DNA from: a virus
Reading direction: 5' to 3' (one strand)
Virus record (IMG/VR): IMGVR_UViG_3300032249_001192
Location: 1-64,000 of that record
Length of the DNA stretch: 64,000 bases
Part shown: positions 17,102-26,650 of the stretch, in pieces
How positions within the stretch are numbered: the stretch's first letter is position 1
How the letters are laid out: each line of letters opens with the position of its first letter
Notes under the pieces: model-generated
Seen by the model: the letters and a program-made list of their open reading frames with translations, nothing else
What the model was told of the DNA's origin: nothing
The model's database searches: none
Translations under genes and position numbers: made by a program

Positions 17102-17128
17102 GAGAGAATCTCTCGGACGCTTGGACAC
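17095..17128. repeat. Imperfect inverted repeat overlapping the -35 box
   Basis: Outer arms GTGTC-AAG / CTTG-GACAC with an inner GAGAGA/TCTCTC stem around a one-to-three-base centre. It covers the -35 hexamer. It could be an operator for a repressor, or a hairpin terminating the glycan operon that ends at 17166; there is no T-run, which favours the operator reading. Confidence 0.5.
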
Positions 17129-17165
17129 ATTATTATAGCTAGACTAAAGTATTTTTTGATTATTT

Positions 17166-17942
17166 TTAGGAGGGACATTCCTGATTTAAAACTTTTTCTA
17201 ACCAGCCGTTCATAGAACATCCTATAATATTTTTTGTATTTAAAGACATTATTTGAATGTCTATTTTAGAAGCTTCTGTCTCTTTACAAGGATATACAAA
17301 AGCCAATCCTCCAATATTATTAATTTCGACAGGGTCGTATGTTCTAACATTAGACAGGTGTTTGTGATAGCACTTGATAGTATTACATGGATTGTACAAA
17401 TTCCATCCGTATATACTCATAAGATAAGCAAATTTATTATCACAACGAAATTGTCCAGTAGGTATATCCAATTTAGGTAAAAAGTTTATATTTTGAATAT
17501 GATCCCCGTTTATTGCCCAAACATCCTGAGACCAATGTGGATTTGGATGAAGTTTTGTAGATTTTAATAGATCTTCATGTCTAGATAAACAAATAATATT
17601 ATCTGGTTTTGTTAAATAGTCTGATATTTTATTAATTGATTCATCAAAATAAATATCAGCATTAGAAAATAAAGAAATAGTGTTTGCAGAAGAGTGTTCG
17701 ATCCAATTTTTATACGTAGGCATTTTATCTAAGCAAATAAAATTTAGTTTATTACAGTATGGATGAAGTTCTTCGTTTTCAAAAAAATGATAAAAATTAG
17801 AACTTTTTGTTTTGTGGTCTAAAAAGACATTGATTTGATTAATGTAAGAATTTTTTAAATTATTAATCAGACAGGAGTCTAGCTCCTTTTGTCTCTCTTG
17901 GGACTCAGACTGGTAGTAAGTTGTAAATAATTTAATTTTCAT
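17166..17942 (-). CDS. Glycosyltransferase-like protein (shares domain with the 24736-26538 protein)
   Basis: 258 aa from ATG 17942 (MKIKLFTTYYQ), overlapping the upstream gene by 11 bases; the longer frame would overlap it by 83. Motifs include WIEHSSANTISLFSNADIYF, ICLSRHEDLLKS and HWSQDVWAINGDHI, ending with KCYHKHLSNVRTYDP. The same pattern (WIDYSS, TNSDIYL, TLTRKDL, SQDCWIF) occurs in the N-terminal half of the exostosin-like protein at 24736-26538. It is probably a GT-A-type domain with NADIYF in the DxD position. Last gene of glycan cluster I. Confidence in glycan context is high, in exact activity low. Confidence 0.6.
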   Translation of the reverse strand: MKIKLFTTYYQSESQERQKELDSCLINNLKNSYINQINVFLDHKTKSSNFYHFFENEELHPYCNKLNFICLDKMPTYKNWIEHSSANTISLFSNADIYFDESINKISDYLTKPDNIICLSRHEDLLKSTKLHPNPHWSQDVWAINGDHIQNINFLPKLDIPTGQFRCDNKFAYLMSIYGWNLYNPCNTIKCYHKHLSNVRTYDPVEINNIGGLAFVYPCKETEASKIDIQIMSLNTKNIIGCSMNGWLEKVLNQECPS

Positions 17943-19515
17943 TAACATACCCATAAAATGTTTTAGAAATAAGATTTGTATTCTTATATATTCCATTATC
18001 CACAAGCTCATCACAATATTGTTTTACCCCTGGATAATTGGGGTGTCCGTAGTCGTGAAAAGCTACTAAGCATGTATTTTTTAAATTTCTAGTAGCTAAT
18101 TCAAATTGTATTTTGCAGTCTTCATACGAATGTCCTGTATCTATAAATATCATGCCTAAATTTTCTATTGTTAAATGTTTTAGTATAATATTTGCGTCAC
18201 CAGCTATTTGTATTGCTCTTATATTATTTTTTTGCATATTATCTTTCCAGGCATTGTGCTCTTCTTCTGACCATCTACTTATACAAAAGAGTTCGCCGCC
18301 GCCTTTTGCCTGTTTAAGCCCAAGACCCAAGCACACAGAGCTTAAGCCTTTAAAAGATCCTATCTCTAAAATATTTTTGCCTTCAGGTAAATTAGAAGCT
18401 AGATTAAAAAGAAGTTGTGTTTCAACATGTTTATGTATTAGTCCTTCTGTTTTTTCTATAATTTGTTTTATATTATTGTAGTCCATATTTAAATTTTTTC
18501 TAGATTGTAGTAATTTGTTAGGATCAATCGTAATATTATATTTTTCATCTGCTTCTATAATAAGATGATTATAGTTTTGAGCCATCTTAAAACAATTTCT
18601 AAAATTATAACATATTCTATTATGCGGACAAAATTCTATAATTTTTGTTTCTGAGTTACAAAATATAGTATTAACAAATAATGATCCGTGTGCACCTATT
18701 ATAGTTTTAGCATTACCAAAATACTTTACGATATCTTGTAATGGTTCTTTACCGGTCAATATAATAAAGCCTTTTTTTGTTAATGATTCAATAACTTCTT
18801 TTTCGTTAAGAACGCCTCTAGATCCTGCTCGAATATGATTTCTGCTTAGATATAAATTATACTTAGGCTCAATATCTTGTATGTCAAAATATTTAAAGTA
18901 TTGATTTAATATCCATAAATATGCTTCTTTGTCCATTTCTGTAGGTACTGTTGGAGATATTGAATAAATTAGTTTTGAAATATGTAAATTATTATTTAGG
19001 ATTAAATCTTTTTCTATAATAGCTCTATTGGTCAAAATAGATAGATGTTTTGTAAAGTCTATTATATTATGATATTCAGAGACTATAAATTTAATATTTT
19101 TATCATGTAGTAATTCTTTTATAGGATACAGTCTTTGAAAAGTATCAAATAAATGACCAAAAGCATAATATCTAAAAGGATGAGTCAAATCAATACAGGT
19201 CTCTTTTATATCTGTAAAGTCTGTATTGAAAGATTCTTTATTATATCTTTTTAAAATAGTCTCTGTTCTTTTATTCACCTCTTGATTGAATAATATGTCG
19301 TCTTTATAGTATTCACATATACATTTTGGTTTCCAAAAAATTTGTTCATGAAGAGTGGACTCTATTACTTTTTGATCTTTATCAAATATAATACCATCTA
19401 ACATAAAGACATCATCAAATGAGTATGCTAGTTTTTTGTGTCCAAAATAATTATGTCGATTACAATCTAAAAAACTGTATGATTTTTTCTTAGGTAAATT
19501 GAATTGGATTGTCAT
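17932..19515 (-). CDS. GT61-like glycosyltransferase fused to a class I methyltransferase
   Basis: 527 aa from ATG 19515 (ATGA overlap with upstream stop). Residues ~1-340: a DUF563/GT61-type domain with YNLYLSRNHIRAGSRGVLNE, GKEPLQDIVKYFGNAKTIIG and AHGSLFVNTIFC. Residues ~370-527: a Methyltransf_24-like SAM domain with NILEIGSFKGLSSVCLGLGL (glycine-rich motif I), GMIFIDTGHSYEDC and CLVAFHDYGHPNYPGV. Such a fusion would add a sugar and methylate it, or methylate a neighbouring sugar. Part of a tightly overlapping glycan operon. Confidence 0.78.
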   Translation of the reverse strand: MTIQFNLPKKKSYSFLDCNRHNYFGHKKLAYSFDDVFMLDGIIFDKDQKVIESTLHEQIFWKPKCICEYYKDDILFNQEVNKRTETILKRYNKESFNTDFTDIKETCIDLTHPFRYYAFGHLFDTFQRLYPIKELLHDKNIKFIVSEYHNIIDFTKHLSILTNRAIIEKDLILNNNLHISKLIYSISPTVPTEMDKEAYLWILNQYFKYFDIQDIEPKYNLYLSRNHIRAGSRGVLNEKEVIESLTKKGFIILTGKEPLQDIVKYFGNAKTIIGAHGSLFVNTIFCNSETKIIEFCPHNRICYNFRNCFKMAQNYNHLIIEADEKYNITIDPNKLLQSRKNLNMDYNNIKQIIEKTEGLIHKHVETQLLFNLASNLPEGKNILEIGSFKGLSSVCLGLGLKQAKGGGELFCISRWSEEEHNAWKDNMQKNNIRAIQIAGDANIILKHLTIENLGMIFIDTGHSYEDCKIQFELATRNLKNTCLVAFHDYGHPNYPGVKQYCDELVDNGIYKNTNLISKTFYGYVNEN

Positions 19516-20312
19516 GATAGTAAATCCTTGACATCTGTGTCGTATACAAACCAATCCTTGGGACTTTTGTAATAAGTACTATTACCAAGTATGTATGCAA
19601 TATGACTAAAGCCGCTAGGAGACCCAACGACAATATCTGCATTAACCATGTGATAAAAAATTTCTGTAGCTGCTTTATCTATAAGAGAAATAGGAGCAAA
19701 CTCATCTAACATACTTAAATCTTCTATGTTGGGTTGAGAAGCTATGTAGATATTATATTGTGTAGTCTGAGAAGACACAATCTGTTTGATGGCATTGTAG
19801 AAATAACTAATGGGCAAAATTCTTCCTGGTATTCCAATAGCGTCTCCTCTTCTGATATGTACAATCAAATTATTGTTTGTGTTATATGGGTTTTTATTAT
19901 GATAAATTGGCCGTAAAGTATTTTTATGTTTTTTGTAGAGTTTTAGTAGTAATGGTTTATTATCTACATTTTTAAGCAATTCGTTAAAAATATTAGAATC
20001 TTCTACTAGATTTAGATCTAGATTGTATATGGTTTGTGTTTCAGTAAGAGAAGATATGTCTTCAGATTTATTTATTTTTTTATTTATTGCTTCTGGTTTT
20101 TTTTGAAAGCAATATTTTTGTTGAGCATAATCTAATTCATGCAGAGAAGAGAAGGATAGCACGTCCTCAAACTGTGCGGAAGCTCCTATAAAAGGAGTAT
20201 ATACTAGTTGAAGATCGTAAAGTTCGCATATTACTAAAGCAGAAAAATAGTTACATACTTGGTGTCCTATTCCAGCTCCTCTATTCTGTGTAATGTAAAA
20301 ATAATTTTTCAT
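19512..20312 (-). CDS. Fucosyltransferase-like (GT11-type) protein
   Basis: 266 aa. N-terminal GAGIGHQVCNYFSALVIC resembles the GDP-sugar-binding start of alpha-1,2-fucosyltransferases (GGLGNQ-like), and NLIVHIRRGDAIGIPGRIL contains the HxRRGD motif of alpha-1,2/alpha-1,6 fucosyltransferases. A late ADIVVGSPSGFSHIAYIL matches the acceptor-side S-x-F/S-x-F-x-x-WA-like motif. GDP-fucose or a related nucleotide sugar is the inferred donor. ATGA overlaps link it to genes on both sides. Confidence 0.75.
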   Translation of the reverse strand: MKNYFYITQNRGAGIGHQVCNYFSALVICELYDLQLVYTPFIGASAQFEDVLSFSSLHELDYAQQKYCFQKKPEAINKKINKSEDISSLTETQTIYNLDLNLVEDSNIFNELLKNVDNKPLLLKLYKKHKNTLRPIYHNKNPYNTNNNLIVHIRRGDAIGIPGRILPISYFYNAIKQIVSSQTTQYNIYIASQPNIEDLSMLDEFAPISLIDKAATEIFYHMVNADIVVGSPSGFSHIAYILGNSTYYKSPKDWFVYDTDVKDLLS

Positions 20313-21067
20313 TTTGAATTCTTGTAATCAATCAAATTATAGTTAAATGCGTCAAGTTTGTCTTGAGCGCGTTTCATATCTTTCCACCCAGTCCAAGCAG
20401 GGTCTTTGTAAGAACGAACCCATTTTTCCATTCTTACTTTTCCTTCTTTACTCCACCTAAAGTGATGGGTCTTTCCAGAATCATTTATTTTTATGCCAAA
20501 CTCGTCAATAAACCTTTTATCTATGTAATGATGACCACAACCAACAAATTTATAGTACTCTTTTTTAATTAAACTAATTTTTGGCATTACAAATAAATTT
20601 TCATTATATTTTGGGAATTGTTCGAAAATACTCTGTGTTGAAAGCATTTCTTTAGAAGATCCATCTTCAGATATTCTTTCTATAGTATGTCCAGATAAAA
20701 CGTCAAATAAATTTTTTTCTAAATAGTCTATGTTTAACAAAACATTATTTTCTTTGTACTCATGAAACTCATCCATGTCAGCAGGTATTATATACTCTAT
20801 ATCTTTTTTTGTTTCTAATAGTTCTTTTGTCCTTTTGACACCCATTCCATCGTCTAATACATGAGGCCCAATGTTGTATATGATTTCTGGATATTTCTTT
20901 GTTGTCTTATTTACAAACTCTTTGAAATTTTCCTCATCTTCTGGAAACCTATAACTAAAGTTAGCAATAAATAAATTAGCTCCAACTTTTTTATAATAGT
21001 CAATAAAGTGATCTATTAGATAGTCATCATCTTGACAACAACGAAATAAAACAGCAATTTTTTTCAT
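20309..21067 (-). CDS. Glycosyltransferase, GT92/GT2-like (DxDEF type)
   Basis: 252 aa. Starts KKIAVLFRCCQDDDYLIDHF, typical of GT92/DUF23-like bacterial enzymes that open with a 'respond to distant partner' helix, and has IEYIIPADMDEFHEY with the DxDEF metal motif. C-terminal GKTHHFRWSKEGKVRMEKW fits the His-rich end of the fold. 4-base overlap with the fucosyltransferase-like gene. Donor sugar unknown. Confidence 0.72.
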   Translation of the reverse strand: MKKIAVLFRCCQDDDYLIDHFIDYYKKVGANLFIANFSYRFPEDEENFKEFVNKTTKKYPEIIYNIGPHVLDDGMGVKRTKELLETKKDIEYIIPADMDEFHEYKENNVLLNIDYLEKNLFDVLSGHTIERISEDGSSKEMLSTQSIFEQFPKYNENLFVMPKISLIKKEYYKFVGCGHHYIDKRFIDEFGIKINDSGKTHHFRWSKEGKVRMEKWVRSYKDPAWTGWKDMKRAQDKLDAFNYNLIDYKNSK

Positions 21068-21083
21068 ATATATCTCGTAATTT

Positions 21084-21296
21084 TTATATCTCTTTGATAA
21101 TCATCTCTTCTGAGAATGTAGATATAACGATAGTATGAATATTTTTTGTAAGATTTAAATCAGACAATGTATACCAAATATAATCTACAGAATTTTCATA
21201 TGGAATCTCGAAAGGTATTAGTGCTACTTCTATATCCCAAGAATTGTCTTTTTTGATACGGTAATATTCTACTTTTCTAAGCTCTGATGTTGACAT
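21084..21296 (-). CDS. Small uncharacterised protein, 70 aa
   Basis: Starts MSTSELRKVEYYRIKKDNSW and ends HTIVISTFSEEMIIKEI; alternating strands suggest a small beta or alpha/beta fold. It lies between the SGNH-family gene (12 bases upstream) and the GT92-like gene in glycan cluster I. No motif recognised. Confidence 0.55.
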   Translation of the reverse strand: MSTSELRKVEYYRIKKDNSWDIEVALIPFEIPYENSVDYIWYTLSDLNLTKNIHTIVISTFSEEMIIKEI

Positions 21297-21308
21297 ATTA
21301 AGATAGTC

Positions 21309-22310
21309 CTATTGGTATTGTATTTTTGATATGGTTCCTATAAAATATAGAAAACCACAGGGTTTTATGACTTTAGTGACCGTCCAGTCAACTTGCTCTT
21401 TAGCAGATGATCTGTCGAAATCTTCTTGAGATACTTTTATGAGAAGTTTACTTTTGAACTCTTTTCTTATTTTTAAAACTTCTCTTTCATAATAACACCA
21501 ACAGTCCCACAGGTCTTGAATTGATTTTTCAGTATCGTCAACAATTAATTCAATCTTTCCAGAATATGGTCCAACGTTTTGAAAAAGTCCTATAATTTCT
21601 GCACTTCCAATGATAGACATTTCTTCATAAATAGTTTTAGAATCTATAGGTATCTTTTGAATATTGCTATATTTAGTTTTGGAAATGTCTGAAAAGTTGA
21701 GGTTGTTAAATGGAAGTATTTTTTCTAAAAATGTTTGATATATAAATTCACCATAAATTTTACTACCAAGCTTTAAAGTATGAACAGTATCTCTATATAA
21801 ATCTTTTGTCGGTAAGTCTTTAACGCGTTCTCTAAGATCAATATATGGAATATTGTATTTTTCAGCGTAGGTTATTGCTTGATTATACATATTTATTCTT
21901 TTGTCTGACATATGTTCTTCAGATCCAGATAAGAACAAAAAAATAATTTGACAATTGTTATTAATGAATTTATATCTAAATGTATCTAAATATACGATAA
22001 GTTCTGATTCTGAAGGGATGTACCCTGTGCTAAACCAATCAATGAAACAATAATTAGGATTTCCGGATAAAACATCGTCTATAAAACACATGCCAGCATC
22101 TCTTATATGAAGAGAACCATATGCGTATTTAGTAATCTCAAATTTTTGAATAACGTCTAATGCCTGAAAAATATCAACATATCCTCCTTTCTGTCTAGTT
22201 ACTGATGCTCCAAAAAACGCTAATTTAATAGGGGTTTCTCTTATTTGATCAAAAATATCCGCAGGTCCATCAACTGAAGACCCCAAATATTTTTCTTCCA
22301 TTTTATCCAT
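21309..22310 (-). CDS. SGNH/GDSL-family hydrolase (probable carbohydrate esterase)
   Basis: 333 aa, SD AAGGAG ahead of ATG 22310. Block I is IKLAFFGASVTRQKGGY (nucleophile Ser in GAS), a Gly/Ser block GSLHIRDAGM follows, block III-like FLFLSGSEEHM, and block V is LYRDTVHTLKLGSKIY with the catalytic DxxH pair. C-terminal ~110 residues are beta-rich and may bind carbohydrate. An O-acetyl esterase or acyl transferase acting on the glycan made by the surrounding genes is the likely role. Confidence 0.75.
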   Translation of the reverse strand: MDKMEEKYLGSSVDGPADIFDQIRETPIKLAFFGASVTRQKGGYVDIFQALDVIQKFEITKYAYGSLHIRDAGMCFIDDVLSGNPNYCFIDWFSTGYIPSESELIVYLDTFRYKFINNNCQIIFLFLSGSEEHMSDKRINMYNQAITYAEKYNIPYIDLRERVKDLPTKDLYRDTVHTLKLGSKIYGEFIYQTFLEKILPFNNLNFSDISKTKYSNIQKIPIDSKTIYEEMSIIGSAEIIGLFQNVGPYSGKIELIVDDTEKSIQDLWDCWCYYEREVLKIRKEFKSKLLIKVSQEDFDRSSAKEQVDWTVTKVIKPCGFLYFIGTISKIQYQ

Positions 22311-22323
22311 AAAGACTCCTTAA

Positions 22324-23769
22324 TTATCTTATGTGTGATAAGTATTGTAGAATTTGTTGGTATTTTTTTTCTTTTATCCAGCTACTGTGTTCTGCTGTCG
22401 GTTGTTTTAACCATTCAAAAACCATTAGAGAAGCATCTTCTAAAGACTTTTGATAAACTTCAGGAGCCCAACTGTATTTAGATTGTGTGGTACGGTTACA
22501 AATAAAATAATTTTTATCCTTACTTATAATTTCAAAATTTTGCAATTCAAATGAGTTGTTCCAAAGTTCACTATTCAAACAACACTGTTTGTGTAATTCT
22601 GTTAATAAATACGGATGAAATTTGGTAGTAGAATGATTTACTCTTGTATTATTGTCATGGGGGACATGATATATGGTATCAAGATTAAATAATTTTTTGT
22701 GTAGTCCGAGCAATAGTAGTCTTGAGGTAAAATCAGAGTCATCCCAACCATAGTCTATAATAATTTCATTATATCCATTAATGCTAAAATAGTCATTAAT
22801 ATTTAAATACATAATTCCATGAGTAAATTTTTCATTATCATTTCTTGCACATAAATAGTCGCTAACGTAAAACTCTCCTGATTTTATAACATGTTTATCT
22901 AAAAATTTTTGATCTGTTATGTTGATATCTGCATCAAGTTTTAATATCTTGTTGTATCTGCAAAATTTAGCTCCTAGATTTTGAGCGTATGACCTTATGT
23001 AATTAATCTCGTTTTCTACTCTAATATATCTAATTTTATCGTTATTTAATTTCTCTAGTATGGAAAGAAGAGATTCGTCTGAGCACCAGTCTACTATTAT
23101 AAGCTCATCAATTCCAGAAGATAGCCAACTTCCAATATTTTTAATTAGATGTGATGTTCTATTTTTTATACATACTAGTGCTGTTGTTCCTTCTAGTATT
23201 TTTTCGTTAAGAATATTATTTTGTCTTTTAGGGTTATTTCTTTTATATTTTTTTTTAGTTAGATTTAAAGAATTTATATACTGATAATCAATATAAGGAT
23301 TATAGATTAATTTTTTATCATATTCGTTATGAGTATTAAGTATATTATATCTAGGATATTCCTGTTTGTATAATATAATTTTAAAAGGTTCTATTATTTT
23401 ATTTTCGGTATTTAGTAAACAAATTTTTATTTTACGACAAGTTATATTGCACTTAAAAATAGCTATATCTTTGCTATGTTTGAAATTAGTATTCAAAAAA
23501 GTATTTTTTTCATGAACCCATGTATCTTTATCTGGTAATAGATAAGAGATATTAAGTTTTATGTGTCTTGAATTTTTTGTAATAATTTTAATTTGTTGTA
23601 TGCTATATGAATTTTCGAAATGAAAAGTAATTGGACTCATTTCTTCGATATTATCAGGAGCCCAAAACCCTTCATATGTAGAGTCTAGAGAATCTATTCT
23701 ATTATGATTTGCAGAACATGTAATCTGACTTGGGTTAAGGAGGATTTTTTGTAACACAACTAAGCTCAC
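22324..23769 (-). CDS. GT2 glycosyltransferase with N-terminal discoidin-like domain
   Basis: 481 aa, GTG start with GTGA overlap to the upstream stop. Residues ~1-150 look like a beta-sandwich (YEGFWAPDNIEEMSPITFHF, IQQIKIITKNSRHIKLNISY) resembling F5/8-type binding domains. Residues ~190-440 are a GT-A fold: TALVCIKNRTSHLIKNIGSW, DELIIVDWCSDESL, KILKLDADINITD (DxD) and a late GYNEIIIDYGWDDSDFTSRL (catalytic-acid ED-like). A carbohydrate-binding plus transferase fusion. Confidence 0.78.
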   Translation of the reverse strand: MSLVVLQKILLNPSQITCSANHNRIDSLDSTYEGFWAPDNIEEMSPITFHFENSYSIQQIKIITKNSRHIKLNISYLLPDKDTWVHEKNTFLNTNFKHSKDIAIFKCNITCRKIKICLLNTENKIIEPFKIILYKQEYPRYNILNTHNEYDKKLIYNPYIDYQYINSLNLTKKKYKRNNPKRQNNILNEKILEGTTALVCIKNRTSHLIKNIGSWLSSGIDELIIVDWCSDESLLSILEKLNNDKIRYIRVENEINYIRSYAQNLGAKFCRYNKILKLDADINITDQKFLDKHVIKSGEFYVSDYLCARNDNEKFTHGIMYLNINDYFSINGYNEIIIDYGWDDSDFTSRLLLLGLHKKLFNLDTIYHVPHDNNTRVNHSTTKFHPYLLTELHKQCCLNSELWNNSFELQNFEIISKDKNYFICNRTTQSKYSWAPEVYQKSLEDASLMVFEWLKQPTAEHSSWIKEKKYQQILQYLSHIR

Positions 23770-24719
23770 TTAAAAAGCATATTAAAGTTTGGAGTTTCGC
23801 AATTTCTCATTTTGTGGAAAAAATTATCAGCAAAATACTTTTCAGCATCAATATTGATTTCATATCTTGTAAAAATAGCTTCTAAAGTATCTACGAATTT
23901 TTTTCTATATTTTTTTGCTAAGTCTATATGGTCTTGTCTAATTTTGTTTGGGTCTTTTGGGTTGTTTACAAAGTACTCAACTGCCAAAGATATTTGCTTT
24001 GGATTATCTTCACATATAATTGAATTATATTCATTATACCAGACATCTCTTCCTCCATAAGAATGCGTAGAAACTACTGGTATCCCACATAATAGATATT
24101 CGCTAGAACTAAAACATGCTCCTTCTTTATAAGATAAGATTAAACCAGACCGTGCCTGATTAATTAATTTTGGCATATCTTGATAAGGAATTGCTTCTGT
24201 CGGACAAAAAATACTATCAGGCATTTTATAGTCTATGTCATGATAGTGGTTCGACCCAGAAGTTATCAGCGCTAAATTTTTAACATTATTAGCCAGATCA
24301 TGTCTTTTAAATTTAGATTTTCTAGATATTAATATAGCATCGTATATTTTTTCTACAGGATTTACGGAAAAAAGATTTTCGTCTAGCCAGCAATTATGGT
24401 TAATAATTTCTCCAACGAAACCATATTTGTATAAAATAGATTGTTCTAAAGCAGAGTTAAAAAGAAAAAAGAAATTGTTTTTGTTCAGTTTTAAATTTTC
24501 GAATATGTCGTTGTACACCTTGGCAAACCAATCATCATGAAACCATCCACAATACACAAAGAAAAAATCGGTATCTTTAATTTTGTTTTTATATTCGTTT
24601 AACCAATTGTAATTGTGCATTATGTTTTCAATAATGTAAATATTTAATTTTTCACTTTTATAATAATGTCGAAATGGTATGGCTGGACTAGGCCAAACAT
24701 ATGGTGATTTATATATCAT
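23766..24719 (-). CDS. GT4-like glycosyltransferase
   Basis: 317 aa from ATG 24719, which has SD AAAAGGAT at good spacing and starts 17 bases after the upstream stop; the longer ATG at 24758 lies in the upstream gene and has no SD. A GT-B fold is suggested by SRKSKFKRHDLANNVKNLAL and the C-terminal donor site LSYKEGACFSSSEYLLCGIPVVSTHSYGG (Glu of the EX7E-like motif, read in parts), followed by VEYFVNNPKDPNKIR. Acceptor unknown. Confidence 0.75.
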   Translation of the reverse strand: MIYKSPYVWPSPAIPFRHYYKSEKLNIYIIENIMHNYNWLNEYKNKIKDTDFFFVYCGWFHDDWFAKVYNDIFENLKLNKNNFFFLFNSALEQSILYKYGFVGEIINHNCWLDENLFSVNPVEKIYDAILISRKSKFKRHDLANNVKNLALITSGSNHYHDIDYKMPDSIFCPTEAIPYQDMPKLINQARSGLILSYKEGACFSSSEYLLCGIPVVSTHSYGGRDVWYNEYNSIICEDNPKQISLAVEYFVNNPKDPNKIRQDHIDLAKKYRKKFVDTLEAIFTRYEINIDAEKYFADNFFHKMRNCETPNFNMLFK

Positions 24720-24735
24720 ATATTGGATCCTTTTT

Positions 24736-26538
24736 TTAATAAAAACAGATAAGTTCATTAAAAGCTTTGTATGCGTTCAATGCATTCATTTGCATATTCT
24801 TTATTTGTTCCGGAGTAATAGAAAGCAAAATATCTAGTGTTTTTGAGTATTCATTCATGGGTATTCGTATAGAAAAACTTTCCCATTTATATTTATTTAA
24901 CTTTGGTGGTTCCCAGGTGTCTGAGTATATTACGGGTATTACTCCTACTGACAGACTCTCCCACACCCTGAGAGTGTTGGGGCCAGCACCTTCTGGACAG
25001 AGAGAAAAGATAGAATCGCTAAGTATTTCGTTATATCTCTTTTGTTGAGACTCTAAGATCTGATTATCTTGATAAGTCCAAGGCATATTTTTTGTTTGGT
25101 AATCAAAAACATATTTTTGATAAAACCATTTATCTGTTAGTTCATATATAAATGGATGCTTTTCAGATTTTAGATTTTCACAATAGTCTTTAAGTTGATA
25201 TCTAATTTGAGATTTGTGGTGTCTTGTTACTGATCCAATGAATGAAAACAAATATTTTTTATCATATAAGTTGTACTGCATATTACTATGCTTAAAATTA
25301 CTAGCAGTTAATTTCCAAGGATGTATTTGTATATTTTCTATATTAGGTGTTTCTTTTTTATAATGAGAAACATAAAGATCTGTTATTCTTAATTTTTTAC
25401 AGATAGGGATTATTCTATCCCAATGGATGTGCTGACACACCGTGTGTATATTTTTATCTTCTATTTTTTGTATGTTTAGTTCTGTTTTTGTTAGAGTATC
25501 AAATACATCTTCTGTGTCTTTACCATATACCGTAGCAGTATCTATCAATGAGGCCCATGGAAATCCTATATAGATATTAGAAGGATCTTGGGAATTTATA
25601 TATAGGTGTTTAATATAAGCATCTTTTTCTGTTGTAGCAGGATGTTGCCAATTCATATCTTTTGTTAAAAGGATTACGTTTTCTTGCTCAAAATTCAAAT
25701 TATACCTAGGTCTTCTCTTTGATTCTCTGTAGTCAATATGTACACAAAAAATATCTGGATATAAATTAATAAAATCTATGTTGTTATAAACTAAATTATT
25801 TTTAAATATTCTATCACAATTTTCGTAACCTAAAAATAAATTGGTATTGATCTTATTGATATTTTTAAGATTATTTTTAAAAATCCAACAATCTTGAGAA
25901 TATATATGATTTATTTCTATAGAGTTTTCTTTATAAAGTTCTTTACTATTGACAATATCTCCATCTTTGGTTAGATCTTTTCTGGTTAAAGTATACATTC
26001 TTGTGTCATCAAATTTACAAGATTTTAATATCTTAATAGAATCTAATAAATATATGTCAGAGTTAGTTAAAATTTTAATATATTCTGGATAGTGTTCAGA
26101 AGAATAGTCTATCCAATATTTATATGTTAGTCTTTCTTCTATTAGAGATGTCGAAACTTTTTCCCAATGAGCTGGTTTAGATTTTAGATTATCTTCACTA
26201 TTTTTCTCATAGAAGATATGTATTTTATCTATATGTTCATTATCTATATTTTTTAGTATACATTTAAACCTATCCCATTCTGTAGACTTATCAAGATACC
26301 ACTGTAAAAATACTATTATTTTATTGTCTTCTGATACGTCTGATATGTAATGAGAGAGTGGATATGTTTTATTTTGACAATAATATTCTCTTTGTTCATA
26401 CTTTCCGTGGGATAAATAATGTATTATGGCATCTTTTTCATTTAGGATTCCAGCATTAACAAGATCTGGATGAATACTAAGATAATACTTCCAGTTAAAG
26501 TCTTTTGGTAAATTAGACATTAATAATTTTTGTGACAT
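24736..26538 (-). CDS. Exostosin/GT47-like glycosyltransferase with extra N-terminal domains
   Basis: 600 aa. Residues ~15-55 contain the YYLSIHPDLVNAGILNEK motif often found at the start of phage and bacterial GT proteins. Residues ~120-290 repeat the NSDIYL/SQDCWIF domain of the 17166-17942 protein. Residues ~430-590 are exostosin-like: LFSFIGSVTRHHKSQIR, SIFSLCPEGAGPNTLRVWES and VGVIPVIYSDTWEPP, the characteristic 'cowardly' donor-site block. Largest enzyme of glycan cluster I; may carry two transferase activities. Confidence 0.75.
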   Translation of the reverse strand: MSQKLLMSNLPKDFNWKYYLSIHPDLVNAGILNEKDAIIHYLSHGKYEQREYYCQNKTYPLSHYISDVSEDNKIIVFLQWYLDKSTEWDRFKCILKNIDNEHIDKIHIFYEKNSEDNLKSKPAHWEKVSTSLIEERLTYKYWIDYSSEHYPEYIKILTNSDIYLLDSIKILKSCKFDDTRMYTLTRKDLTKDGDIVNSKELYKENSIEINHIYSQDCWIFKNNLKNINKINTNLFLGYENCDRIFKNNLVYNNIDFINLYPDIFCVHIDYRESKRRPRYNLNFEQENVILLTKDMNWQHPATTEKDAYIKHLYINSQDPSNIYIGFPWASLIDTATVYGKDTEDVFDTLTKTELNIQKIEDKNIHTVCQHIHWDRIIPICKKLRITDLYVSHYKKETPNIENIQIHPWKLTASNFKHSNMQYNLYDKKYLFSFIGSVTRHHKSQIRYQLKDYCENLKSEKHPFIYELTDKWFYQKYVFDYQTKNMPWTYQDNQILESQQKRYNEILSDSIFSLCPEGAGPNTLRVWESLSVGVIPVIYSDTWEPPKLNKYKWESFSIRIPMNEYSKTLDILLSITPEQIKNMQMNALNAYKAFNELICFY

Positions 26539-26554
26539 AATATTACTTTATTTA

Positions 26555-26638
26555 TTATTTAGAGAATATTGGTATTAAGTGTAATTTTTCTTCTACAATT
26601 CTTTCAATTGATTTACCGCTAAACCACTTTATGCTCAT
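26555..26638 (-). CDS. Possible 27-aa mini-ORF
   Basis: ATG 26638 with SD AGGAT 6 bases upstream; 27 residues (MSIKWFSGKSIERIVEEKLH...) then TAA. It fills the 112-base gap between two GT genes, starting 12 bases after the upstream stop. Could be a real micro-protein, a decayed gene remnant or a coupling peptide. Confidence 0.35.
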   Translation of the reverse strand: MSIKWFSGKSIERIVEEKLHLIPIFSK

Positions 26639-26650
26639 GTTATCCTGCTT

